Shown: in pieces, positions 12,131 to 22,401 of the stretch | Numbering within the stretch: the first letter of the stretch is position 1 | Layout of the letters: each line of letters begins with the position of its first letter | Source of the DNA: Nephrocerus scutellatus | Lineage: Eukaryota > Arthropoda > Insecta > Diptera > Pipunculidae | Length of the DNA stretch: 64,000 nt | Assembly (NCBI GenBank): GCA_947095585.1 | Contig: OX352761.1 | Coordinates: 111,711,890-111,775,889 of the forward strand | Reading direction: 5' to 3' | Notes under the pieces: model-generated | What the model was told of the DNA's origin: nothing | The model's database searches: none | Seen by the model: only the letters and a program-made list of their open reading frames with translations | Made by a program: the position numbers and the translations under genes

Positions 12131-12290
12131 CTACAATTTAATGCCGTATCCGAAGGGCGAATAGAGAAGTTTTCCGTGACAATTATTATTATTACTCTCG
12201 AACGGTTGACAGACATTCGCGACCACGATTTGAACTACGAACCTCATGCTCAGAAGTGAAGCGCATTAACCACTAGAGCCACGGCGTCCA
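12131..12290 (-). repeat. tRNA-derived SINE, type A, internally deleted
   Basis: The reverse complement starts GACGCCGTGGCTCTAGTGG (tRNA-like head with A box) and contains a decayed B box (AGTTCAAATC), then jumps to the GAGAGTAAT / TTGTCACGGAAAAC part of the body and ends in the TTCGG...GGCATTAAATTGTAG block. About 40 bp of body after the head is lost and the 3' hairpin part is absent. Confidence 0.75.
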
Positions 12291-12348
12291 CATTAAATTC
12301 TTTGATTCTTTGACATTTTTTTACTTCAAAACGGAAGGAACTACTTCT

Positions 12349-12380
12349 ATACTCTACTCTACACTACTCTACTCTACTTC
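12349..12380 (+). repeat. (CTCTA)n microsatellite
   Basis: Interrupted tandem CTCTA/CTCTAC units, visible directly in the sequence. Confidence 0.8.
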
Positions 12381-12924
12381 TCTATTAAAAATCTGATACC
12401 TAATTCTGATAAGATTCTTTCAGAAGTCAATTTGACTTCTCCAAATTACAGAAAAAACCAAATCCAACATAGAGGCTATTTATTTTTCTCACAAAATTTC
12501 ACCTAAACCTGGTTTTAAGATAATAAAAATCTTACCATTTGTTTTCATTCTGATTACTTTTTCATTATAACCGTCAAGTTACAGCGGAGTATTTTAAAAT
12601 GCCTTCTTGTCTTACATTACCTAGTGTAACTGATAGGCTTACGCACGGACCATGTGCAAACAATTGCACAATACCACAATCGCAACGCTTAAGAAAAACA
12701 TCTATTCGGCACTGTTCTTTGGAACTCAAAATTATTAAAAATGATTTGTGATGAATTCTTCATTATGATTTGGATTTTTTTTCGTACAAAAGAGCAACAT
12801 TCACCCCCCCCCCGGCATGTTTGCCACTAAAATATTTGTTTATGACATCAACATTACTCCACTTCATTGTTCATTGTATTAGAAACGGTCAAAAAGTTCA
12901 TTCAACTTAGTTTAAGATCGTTTT

Positions 12925-13110
12925 TCATCTGATATTCACTGCATTGACTGGCATTCCTCAGGGCTCTATTTTGTCTCAAGCACTTTTATTTTTCATCAAT
13001 TATCATCATGATATCTTGGCTGTATCTTCTAAGCTAATAAATTATTTTTACACGACCATAGGACGAAAGTGACTGTTTCCTACGTTATAACCTACCCTCG
13101 AAAGTAGGTA
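12925..13110 (+). pseudogene. LINE RT fragment, family A, flanking the solo LTR
   Basis: A plus-strand frame near 12955-13030 reads TGIPQGSILSQALLFFINYHHDILAV, an RT motif B block (G.PQGS.LS) followed by the F.IN...I stretch. Motif C is lost. The fragment ends just before the target site of the solo LTR, so the LTR landed at or beside the end of an older LINE relic. Confidence 0.5.
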
Positions 13111-13336
13111 TTAACACACACTAGTGTGTTAACTGTGAGGAACAAAATTCTTGTGGCCGAATTTTGTTCACACAATGCATGCCAGGTACTTTTTCCCCAA
13201 ATTCGGGTGCATCCTGTACCCACGCAGTGCAGCCAACAAACGGATATGAAAGTAAAACGACAACAGCAACATCACGCCACCGGACTGGCCAATCACATCG
13301 CAGCACGTGTCTTAAAGATTTTGCAATGCAAAATGG

Positions 13337-13375
13337 TTTAAAAGGGCGAGCACCCAGGCGATCGCTCTCTTAGTC
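13337..13375 (+). promoter_or_regulatory. LTR core promoter (TATA and initiator)
   Basis: TTTAAAAG at 13337-13344 followed at about 30 bp by CTCTTAGTCG, in the proper place for a Pol II start inside the solo LTR. Inferred from spacing and from its place in the LTR. Confidence 0.45.
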
Positions 13376-13549
13376 GCTTTCTTTAGTTGGCATTTATATA
13401 TTCGCTGTCACGTCACTACTGTTCCGCTGCCGACGTCTTCTCCATATTCTCTGTCGACGTCACTGCTCATCCGCTGCCGACGTCATTTGCATATCTCTGC
13501 CGAAGTCGTCCATTGCATTCGTCAATATTGCCGTCTTACAACGTAACAT

Positions 13550-13815
13550 CGCTGTGTGGTTGCCCCGCAGGTTTTTACGCTGGTACATCTCAGCATATCG
13601 CTGCCGACGTCGTCCACTGCAGTCGTAACTATCCTTGCCGTCGTACAAAATAACCCCGCTGTGGGGTTGCCCCGCAGGTTGTTACGCTGGTACATCTCAG
13701 CATATCGCTGCCGACAACGTCCAGTGCAGTCCTAACTATTGCCGTCGTACAACGTAACATCGCTGTGCGGTTGCCCGGTACATCTCAGCATATCGCTGCC
13801 GATGTCGTCCACTGC
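13550..13815 (+). repeat. Tandem repeat of about 103-108 bp inside the solo LTR
   Basis: Units start at 13550, 13658 and 13761, each opening with CGCTGTG.GGTTGCCC and containing GGTACATCTCAGCATATCGC. Unit lengths are 108 and 103 bp; the third has lost about 27 bp at its start. A more diverged half unit precedes them at about 13455-13549. Confidence 0.85.
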
Positions 13816-13865
13816 TTCCTTTATTCTCCTCGCTGTCGCACGACCTTTTCAGGATTTACGCTCGT

Positions 13866-14095
13866 CTCAAGCTCACGCTCACGCATAGCTGAGGATTCAC
13901 GCTTGTCTCAGGCTAACGCTCACGCATCGCCTAGGGCGAACGCTCGTCTCAGGCTCACGCCCACGCATAAGCGAGGATTTAGGCTAGTCTTAAGTTCACG
14001 CTCACGCATCGCTCAGGATTCACGCTTGTCTCAGGCTTACGCTCACGCATCGCTCAGGATTCACGCGCTTCTCAGGCTTCCGCACACTTCACACT
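13866..14095 (+). repeat. 41-bp minisatellite inside the solo LTR
   Basis: CTCA(G/A)GCT-type unit starts fall at 13866, 13907, 13948, 13989, 14030 and 14071, exactly 41 bp apart, giving five full units and a partial sixth. Units share the words ACGCTCACGCATCGC and GATTCACGCT. Strict period with point differences indicates unequal exchange or slippage without indels. Confidence 0.9.
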
Positions 14096-14209
14096 CAAAG
14101 GCTCACACAAAAGGCGCACGAAGGCTCACGTACTCAGGCTGTCTTCAAGGCTCACCCGGTTCATGTCATCAGCGCATTGTTAAATATATACAGTATAAGA
14201 AATAAGGAA

Positions 14210-14215
14210 AATAAA
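14210..14215 (+). terminator. Polyadenylation signal of the solo LTR
   Basis: AATAAA 23 bp before the CA end of the LTR; a weaker AATAAG lies about 10 bp upstream. Confidence 0.5.
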
Positions 14216-14243
14216 GAAGTTAATTCGAAGAGTCACCAACTAG

Positions 14244-17175
14244 AAATTTTATAGTAACGACCCCTTTTCTCTGGACTCTGGTCACGCTGTGTTTACCCCG
14301 GCTGCGAAAACTTCGTTACATAACATAGAAAATACTTTTGTTTTTAACTGCTGTCTCAGCAAACGCAGTAGTTTTGCATTGCACATGAGCAGTTTAGCTG
14401 AAAAATGGTTTTGGTCGTGTGAAAAATAGCGTACATTACTCGCTGAAAAGTACTTATCGAGCACACAACGAGCTCCTAGCTCGCACGATAACGTCTGCGT
14501 TCCTAGCTGGCAATGACACTCTCATCTACATATTAATATATACTGCTCCTTGTTAAAAGTTCCTACTCTTCGGAAGTTGACTAGAACATAAACGCAGGCT
14601 AAGCGCGTTATAAATTCTGAACTTGAAAGCATTACGAAGTGGTACATTTTAATGTTTCTTGAGCTCAAAGCTTATTTTTGTTATCAGAGTGAGATATATA
14701 TTACCAAAGCCTCTATACGAAGCCGCCAAAAAAGTCGCATTAAGGACAAGCTTCATTATATCAAGTTTGGAGTTTTAGTTTTGCTCATGAGTATGAGAAA
14801 GCTTTTTTGGCTCTAATTTATGTAAGAAGTACCCACATTTTATCAGTCTCGGAAGAATAATCATCAAAACTTTGCTTGACTTTTAACTTACTTAACTTAC
14901 TGACGACCACATAATTATTATATTGTCATTTCAATTGCATTTAGAATCACCTTGTCCAGCTTCGAATGCTTATCAGTTTACCCTATTAAGCCTATTTCCG
15001 AAGGTACTGTTCATTTAAACATCTCTTCTTCTTAAGCCCTGCAAAATGAAAACGAATGTATAATGTTCTGCTTAATTTTTTTATACCACACAACTACCAT
15101 CCACTAGCATTCAAAATGTATACACATATAGTTATGCCTTCTTCCCCTTAACATCACAATGACGACGTTGTGTAGCTAGGATAAAAATCCCTTTCGTGTG
15201 TGAAAATTTTAAAAAATCAACTGTTCAAGGGTAACTCCAGAAATAGTTATGATAAACGCCTTCTCTATAGTCGCCACATTTAATAACCTATGACTACTTT
15301 TTATGGGGTTGGTAAAAAAGCATAAAAGGATTCTAAAAACCACTACAAAAATTTCAAACGAAATTATGATAATAAACCGAATGAAATATCGGTCGAAATT
15401 TCATATAAAAAATACATTTAAAGGCATTTTAAGAAGCACTAATAAATTCCTTAACGACCGTGACTTCTGACTCAAATACAATCGTAGTTAACAAACCGAA
15501 GCTCTTTTAATTGTAACACAAAAATAGAAATTATCCAATCCAAAGTGTAATAAAATTAACCTTCGTGTATATTAGAAAATCTTATTGAAATGATTTAATG
15601 TTTAGTGTAGCATTAAAAGGAACACAGACACAAATGAAGAGCGCTAAAGTCACTCAGAACAATTTTAAAAGCAGAACAAAGGTGTGATGAAAAAAAAACA
15701 ATATGTTGCCTCAACATCCGACAAAATTCTAAGCAAGTTATTTTTTATAAGTCAACCAAAGCTAAGTATTATACAGCAATAATTCACACAAAAGATATTA
15801 GGCTTCATTTGCTATTTTACTAAAAACTGGGAAAGCGATAGAAGCACTATTTTTCATAACAATACTTTTTTCATTTGCTTTTCCTATAAATAAAACAAAT
15901 AAACAAATTTTGCGATAGTAATGCAATGAATCGATAGCTATTCCATGGCGTTTCCTTTGTCACTAGAATGGAAATTCCTTGATTGTTGCTCTGTGCCATG
16001 ATTCACATGAGGTTTTTCCTTTCTGCAGAAAAGATTTTTCCAAAATCTGTCAACGAATGAGCCAAAAGCCAAAAGAGCACAAGCAACAGCTCTCTTTCAC
16101 AACAATTCTGCATACAAAATTGTTCTTTAATAAACTCGAACAGTCTAGTTTGGTCCCTCTGTTAACCGATTTGCAGATCTCCAACATTTTTGTCCCCAGC
16201 ATCTCTGGGGAAAATCACAAAAGAAAATGTTTTCAATGTTTGCTCGTATAGATGTGAGACAGAGAGATTATTGCTGCAATGTTACAGAATTGAGAAGAAT
16301 TTTCTCTTTTGATTTGTGGGAAAAAATTGATGGAAAATTGCAAGCCATTTGGTCAGCAAAAAATTTGAATTGTAAATGAAACTCACTATTAACCCCATTT
16401 TTTAAAGTTGTTTTGTTGTATTCTGTGTCAGTCCTTTTTGTTTCGTTGTGTCAACTTAAGTTGACTAACATTAAGATGTTGTGAGTTATTTAATAAGAAT
16501 GGTAGTAGTACTTTACAGTAAATATTATATAAAACCAACCAATATCGAGTCAAATGTTCTTCTAAATAAGAAAAAAATGTCCTATATTGTTGATATGATT
16601 TAAGATATCTTTGATAAGCGTTTTTAAGCGAAGAGGTAAGCAAAAATAATCCTACTATATGATTATGGCAATAACATTTCACAATAACGTTAACATCATG
16701 ATTCGGATTGTCAACAGGTCACTTAAAGGCACCCTTAAGAGAAGAACTATTTTTTGGTTATCCATTATTAGCCACATGATTTTGCACTCTGCATACTATA
16801 CATACATATAGTTGCACCTGACTAAATATTACAGTTGTACTAAAAGTTAAACTTAAAAGTTGCAGTGAAGAGGTCTTGGACGAAAGTAAGAAAGCGTGTC
16901 GAAGACACTTAAGCATTAAGACATTAACCTGAATTAAGTGATATTAAAGATTAATTTTTCATAAAGTGATAATTAAACAATGATTCAAATCAGATTGCCC
17001 CCGAATCTGTTTCTTATCTTTTTTGAGAACTGTTTAATATATTTACCTTTTAAGGTAAAACCTCGAATGAACTATTCGGTCCAAAGTATAGGAAATATGG
17101 AAAAGATTAAAGATTGGATTCAAAAATTTCACATGGGTGTTAGAAATATTTCACTTTATCTTATCTGGCTACTAT
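14244..17175. other. No gene recognised; long AT-rich stretch
   Basis: Nearly 3 kb of AT-rich sequence without transposon or gene motifs that I can recognise. Open frames at 15979-16251 and 16428-16682 show no domain and have no convincing start context. Possibly single-copy intergenic or intronic DNA. Confidence 0.45.
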
Positions 17176-17179
17176 CTAC

Positions 17180-17372
17180 AAGGCTTTTATTCGCCTTGCA
17201 TCAGCTAGATAGAATGCAACACCGCGCCATAAAACTTATCGGTGACGCAAATATAGCGAAATCAATAGATTCGCTTTAACACCGCAGGAACGTTTCCTGC
17301 TTGTGACTTTTTTATCGTTTCTCCAACCAGCGTTGCTCAAGAGGAATAGCCAGCTGCATGCCACCTCTCCTT
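17180..17372 (+). pseudogene. LINE ORF2 C-terminal tail, family A
   Basis: Plus-strand reading gives LLFALHQLDRMQHRAIKLIG, then DANIAKSIDSL, a stop or frame change and HRRNVSCL.LFYRFSNQRCS up to SCMPPL at about 17372. This is the same C-terminal block as in the 0.5-0.9 kb copy. It ends abruptly at the border with a minus-strand LINE. Confidence 0.65.
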
Positions 17373-18400
17373 GAATTCAACTGTGATGCCGGAGTGACCG
17401 GCAAATTTTGTTGCTTTTGGTTCTTTTGAGTGGCAGTGGCAGCTCTACGTTGTTTTGGAGTTTGTGCCTTTTAATGCTAAAAATGCGGCTTGACTGTCGA
17501 AGATTATGTAGATCTCGGTTTTTCTGTAGCTTCTTTTGATACATCTAATGTGCAGGCTTCTATTGCTATTGTTTCTGCCTGAAATACGGTTAGAGATTTT
17601 CAAGAGGTATTCGCTATGAGATTCTAGGTCCGGTTACCCTTCCTCTAGTTCCTGTGTTTGTTTTTAGTAAATAAGTACATATATCCATCTATGTACCTAT
17701 TTACTAATTTTTCAACTTGATTTCGTTCTGTTGTTCTTATCAAGAAGTTTCTTTGAAAGTTAGTTTTTTGTCATTAGTCTGTAGTTTGGACATCAGTTCT
17801 GCTTTCCAAATTTATTCTGGTTATAATACTAGTACGTCCTGGTCTATTTGCTTTTATCTGATTAGTTTTTTTCAATTTGATGGCTCTTGAAATCGCCTTA
17901 CTTTTAATATGTTAGTGTAGGGCTGTAAGCCTTGGAAGCTTTTCAAGAGCTGCCGTTGTGCAAGTCTTAGTCTCTGATTTTATTAAGTTTCAAGCGTGTC
18001 TTTAATTGCTCTATATTTGTCCACGAAATCAAGGCCGCATATGTGATCCTGGGCTTAATAATGCTCCCGTATAGTCATAAAATCACTTACCATGTTTTGC
18101 TGAACATACGTTGCCAGGTAAAATAAGCTTCGTTGATGATGTATGACATGTGGGAGTTCCGTGTAATTTTTTGGTTGATAATCACCCCTTTTTTTATGCT
18201 TCCGGCACTATTTGAAGGATTTTGCTTTGGAACCGTTGTGCAGGAAATGTTATTGTTTTCTTTTTTCTGAATAAGTTGCATACTCGGAAGTATAGTCACA
18301 AGGATAACAAATCTTTCAAAGTCTTCTTGCAAATACCCTTTTGATAAAGTGTTGTTCTATTTCTTGTTTGGGACAAGCAAAATTCCTTTTGGGCTAAGTG
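17373..18400 (-). pseudogene. R1/LOA-group LINE, RT thumb to RNase H, degraded
   Basis: On the minus strand from 18330 downward: INQKITRNSHMSYIINEAYFTW, IIKPRITYAALISWTNIEQ, KTRLKLNKI, and later an RNase H stretch QAETIAIEAC near 17570, IYIIFDSQAAFLALKGTN near 17500 (the DS.AA block holds a catalytic Asp), and AGHSGITVEF near 17395 (from the P/AGH.GI.GNE block). Stops interrupt each piece. The order RT thumb, linker, RNase H fits RNase H-bearing LINEs of the R1/LOA group. Confidence 0.6.
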
Positions 18401-20140
18401 GCAGTTTCATCATGTTATACCAGATTTTTTTTTATTATGGAAGGAACAAAGCTTCATTTTTATTATCATGGAAGCAACAATGCGGTTTACGGACATATTA
18501 GATCGAATCGAATATTAAAAATGTATAAGGTTCGTAATGACTATTACTTTGGGTCTTCTAAATCGTTCTCTACATTTATTGGATACGTTAACCTCGCGTC
18601 GTTATGGTGATTTCTCGCGCTTAACTGGAGTTCTATAGATAATATAAAACTTTTTTATTCATAAATGCAATTTCAACGAATGCAACATGTTGCTTGAATG
18701 ATTATACTTAATGTTTATTCAATAAGTTTCATTGAATCAATAATAAATATGTTTTTTATTCATCAATTATGTCTTCTAATAGCTTGGCCAGGAATGGCTA
18801 AATGTAATTAATTTTAATCTGACAACAAAACCCCAAAAAGCAATAACACTAATCCAAATAATGTCCTATCGCTATAATAGGCAGTGAGTGGCAAACATTA
18901 TTCGAACTTCTTTTATGAATTTCTCTTATTAGGAATTATTTTTTCGTAATCGTCGCGTTCCAGGACACAATAGCATAAATCTGCCCCGCATGCGACAATA
19001 AATGCAAACAATGCAAAAACTCATAAACATTAGCCACACATTTCAACTGACACTGAACAATTATTACTATCCTTGAGTGCGATTGTTGTTGAACACAATT
19101 TAAATTTATTCACGCGCACTGATTGTGTCGTCGTTTTGTCAAAGTCTGCGACATCTCACTAGCATTGTTAGTCTCCAAGTTTGAAGTTTGAGTGCTCTAC
19201 TGATATCCTCCTCCTATCACCCATCATTTTGACATTTTTCGCGAAAACGCGAATAATAGTGGATGACACACAAACAGTGATGTCCTATGATGGCAATTTG
19301 GAACACTAGAGTGACTCTGTGGCGAATTGGCTAACCGCACTAAAGTGAATCAGCGAAACTTCTTCACTTCACCCTTGCCGATGTCCATGAATATAATGGT
19401 GTTGCGTCTGGTGGAGCGCAAAAGTAGGAAGAAGTTTGAGTGCTATTGACAAAGCGGCGCGAAAGTAAAGTGTCCCTCAAGCGTGTACAGATGATTCTAC
19501 ATTACTTTCATTAACCTTTTGTTTTCCTAGCCATCACCACACGAATCGTCATCGTGTTGAATCGTTTGCATTGAACAACGGGGCATCCCTAATAAACCGT
19601 GACTTTGTTTCGTTCTTTTAATTGTATATTGAGCCAATGGGTTATCTTGACAAAACGATGAGTGGGAGTTTTGCCATTCCGTAAGGTACATTGTTTCTCT
19701 GAAAGTGGAGTTTTCAACTTTTTCGCATACTAGAGGGAATGAAACTGCACAGCAGATCTTAGCAGAACATTTGGGGAACTTTTTTTTTCTCTTAAAGACA
19801 GAATAACCTAGGATTCTTGTTATTTCTATTGCTTATTACTAGGATTAAGCCTATAGAATATTGCCCTAAATAGTACTATTAATGAATTTATGTAATTTTT
19901 CACATCGATATACCGATCTATGTAATATTATATATAATATTTATCAACTACAATAGAACACTAGACTGTCAGGATTATTTTATTTACTTCTAAGTAAATC
20001 ATCATAATTTTTGATCCTACAATCTGGGTTCGATCCTGCTGTAACACTCGTAGTTCTCGTTTTTATTTCGTCTCATGCATTTGGCATTTTTATTAAAAAC
20101 TTTATTCAACTTGAATTGACCCCTGCTTGTCTATATTTTC
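18401..20140. other. No gene recognised
   Basis: AT-rich sequence. A B-box-like GGTTCGATCC at about 20023-20032 stands alone without an A box or SINE body. Nothing else supportable. Confidence 0.45.
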
Positions 20141-20200
20141 GACTCCTTTGAAGTCCTTTTTAACCACCTTTCATACGAAATAGAGAGCTTAAATTTTGTG
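20140..20200. repeat. Short dispersed repeat shared with 37.4 kb
   Basis: The stretch TTTTTAACCACCTTTC plus about 45 bp after it resembles 37430-37490 (TTTTTTAACAACCTTTCGCA plus following bases) in order and spacing, roughly three bases in four matching by eye. At this locus it truncates the RTE LINE; at 37.4 kb it lies within the Helitron-like unit. Confidence 0.45.
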
Positions 20201-20941
20201 AACGTTCAACTCCGCTCCATGTCACCTAGCGATTGTGATAGGAGACAGATATCATCGGCATAGTCCAGGTCTTCTAGGCGGTGAAAAACGTTCCATGGCA
20301 AACCCGATGGAGTACGGGTTACTATTTTCATCCCCCAGTCGATGACAATTGTGAAAAGCAATGGTGAGAGGGGTTTAGCAGGGTTATTCCTCTCCAGTTT
20401 TCGCAATGGCTCAAATAACCTTTCTTGGGGAGTTTGACTGTTAAGCCTTCTTTTAACGACAATGGAATGGTTTCAGATTCCCAGATACCCTGATATATCG
20501 CATGCAATGTTCGCGTAGTTCACTCGACGTCGGCTTGAATGAGTTCTGTGTAGATGTTGTCATTGTCTGTTGCTTTACCTGATTGCTGTGAACGAATTGT
20601 TGTCCTTATCTCATCCAACGAAGTAGTAGCGACGCTTATATTAAGTAGTGTATTAGGGTGGGGCGCCGTGGCTCAGTGGAGTCCAGAGGAGCATGGACTG
20701 CTGAGCAGGGGGTTCATGGTTCGAATCCCAGTAACACCAAAGTATTTTTCACGGTGTCCCACCTCTCGCGAAAGTTTGACAAACGTCCGAGAGTAATTAA
20801 TTTGTCACTGGAAGCTTCTCAATTCGCCGTTCGGATCCGGCATTAAATTGTAGGTCCCTCCATTTGTGTGCAAAAATATGCATGCTCAACACAAATGGTT
20901 GCGAGAAGTCAGGCCTTGGACCACATGGTCTGTCGCACCGA

Positions 20942-20977
<36 letters not shown>

Positions 20978-21925
20978 GATGCATATGTGGGTTGATGGAC
21001 GTGCCTGGCGAAATACAATTGAAAACCTTCTTAAAATGTTCTGTCCAGCGGTTTAATTATAGTTCCTCCATAAGGATCAAAAAGCCGTCTATTGCCTTAA
21101 CAGGTTAGTTGATGTAGTGTTTCTTATTGGCGAGCTCACGAGCGATTTGGTAAACTGTGCTGTATTGTCTACTATCAGCGGCTTGCTGTGCTTGTGTTGT
21201 GATTTCGCTTAGCTATGCTCGTTTGTCGTTCCTATCTGAACGGCCAACTTGCCGGTCCGGAACCCTATACTCTGCTTTGATGGATTGGTGTTCACGAAAA
21301 GTGTTCCATGTGCTATCTGATATCCATTATTTTCTAGTTTTGTTGGGGTAACCTTAATTGGTTGATGTGATGTGGCTTTGTGTGTCTAATGACTATGGTT
21401 GCCTTCATAACAATGACCTTTCACCGTTGTCATTCATAGAACCAAGGCCATGCTTTCCCATGACATGTTCCCAATCACTATTGTCGCTGCCTACCTTTGC
21501 GTTAAGGTCACCCATCAAAACAACGATGACACTCTTCCATAGTTGATATAATGAATTATTTAGACGCAAGTAAAACGTGTCTTTTTCTTCAGAGGTGTGT
21601 TGGTGCGTAAACTTGAACAAACACGACCTTTTGAACAACAGATTCTATCGGATGTTGCTTGCCAATCTTGTGACGATCTTCTCGCGGCTTTAGAAAGTAA
21701 AAATCCCACTCCATTTGCATGGTGTTCTCCTGCAGGCTTACCCGAAAAAATTAGAAACTCGCCGGTAAATGTTCTCATTTCCCCTACTCCAAGCCATCTC
21801 ACCTCACAAAGACAAAAAATCTCTCGATGGTATTTATGAAATTCGTTTGTTAATGGTGCAAGCGTTGTTGTCTTAACGAGCGTGCAAATGTCCCAAGTTC
21901 AGAAACGTGTCCTTATCCGTCGTCC
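20200..21925 (-). pseudogene. RTE-type LINE, endonuclease and RT, interrupted by a SINE
   Basis: Minus strand, 5' to 3': a decayed endonuclease start near 21890 (TWDICTL), RWLGVGEMRTFTGEF near 21790, then VVLMGDLNAKVGSDNSDWE and VMGKHGLGSMNDNGE near 21510-21420 (the apurinic-type endonuclease core with GDLNAK.G), the linker YQIARELANKKH near 21120, LNRWTEHFK near 21040, a SINE insertion, then SLDEIRTTIRSQQSGKATDN near 20610 and the RT blocks PLSPLLFTIVIDW and LEDLDYADDICLLS near 20250 (motif C with both Asp). Truncated after QSLGDMERS at about 20205. Stops and frameshifts abound. The open frame at 22059-22271 upstream could be 5' sequence of the same element. Confidence 0.75.
20661..20976 (+). 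repeat. tRNA-derived SINE, type A, full length, inserted in the RTE LINE
   Basis: Best copy in the window. Perfect Pol III A box TGGCTCAGTGG (20669-20679) and B box GGTTCGAATCC (20718-20728), 38 bp apart. Body with CACGGTGTCCCACCTCTCGC and GCCGTTCGGATCCGGC. A hairpin with arms CCATTTGTGT (20860-20869) and ACACAAATGG (20889-20898), then GGACC/GGTC mini-hairpin (20918-20930), and a pure (ATT)n tail of about 33 bp. It sits between two halves of the RTE reading frame, so it inserted after that LINE. The long pure tail points to a young insertion. Confidence 0.9.
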
Positions 21926-22377
21926 AAAGATCATTGTTGATAATTTCGATATGTATCCGAGGCTAGTATTAGTTTCAAGAATCAATTAATTCAGTCGAGT
22001 GGTGATTGGCCAGCCGCATCCTAGGTCGACATGACCCACCGCCGACCAAGTCCCCTCCTTATTTAGCCCCGACCCCAGCTAATACAAACCGAATTCGTTT
22101 ACTTGATTTGGCCGAGTTTCCAGTGACGCGACGTGGACGCATAAGATAGGAGTTATGATGCGAGAGGCTTAGGCCATGACTGGCCATAATCGCATCATTA
22201 TCACCGTTTTTCAGTTCTAAGTAGGGGTTTCCGAAATAAATATGCATAATAGCTTCTATTCTTTCATCCAATAAAACTAAATTTTATTTGTTTATGTAAT
22301 ATATAATGTAATTAATTTTATTGTATTGAAAGTTTGCTCTTAATCGCACATTTATATAATTGGATAGATAAATAAAT

Positions 22378-22401
22378 TATTATTATTATTATTATTATTT
22401 T
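22378..22401 (+). repeat. (ATT)n microsatellite
   Basis: Eight ATT units. Could be the tail of an otherwise unrecognised retroelement, since the SINE type A tails in this window are also (ATT)n. Confidence 0.85.

Larger units (their letters stand above)
13125..14238 (+). mobile_element. Solo LTR of a retrotransposon, with 5-bp target duplication
   Basis: The unit begins TGTGTTAACTG and ends AGTCACCA, that is 5'-TG...CA-3', and is flanked on both sides by ACTAG (13120-13124 and 14239-14243). Inside, a TATA-like TTTAAAAG sits at 13337-13344 with an initiator-like TTAGTCG about 30 bp downstream (about 13369), and a polyadenylation signal AATAAA at 14210-14215, 23 bp before the end. This is the U3-R-U5 logic of an LTR in plus orientation. 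No gag-pol, primer-binding site or second LTR adjoins it, so it is a solo LTR left by recombination. At 1,114 bp it is long, largely because of internal tandem repeats. Gypsy or BEL/Pao origin is possible; both make short duplications. Confidence 0.75.

Noticed and set aside
13550..14095. CRISPR-like look of regular repeats
   Set aside because: Units are contiguous with no unique spacers, and the context is an insect LTR.
13387..14205. Long open frames over the solo LTR repeats, rich in Ser, Arg and His
   Set aside because: They follow the tandem repeat units (period 41 keeps shifting frame) and lie within the LTR; they are side effects of a GC-rich repeat with few stops.
20015..20040. Isolated B-box-like GGTTCGATCC
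   Set aside because: No A box at a suitable distance and no SINE body around it.
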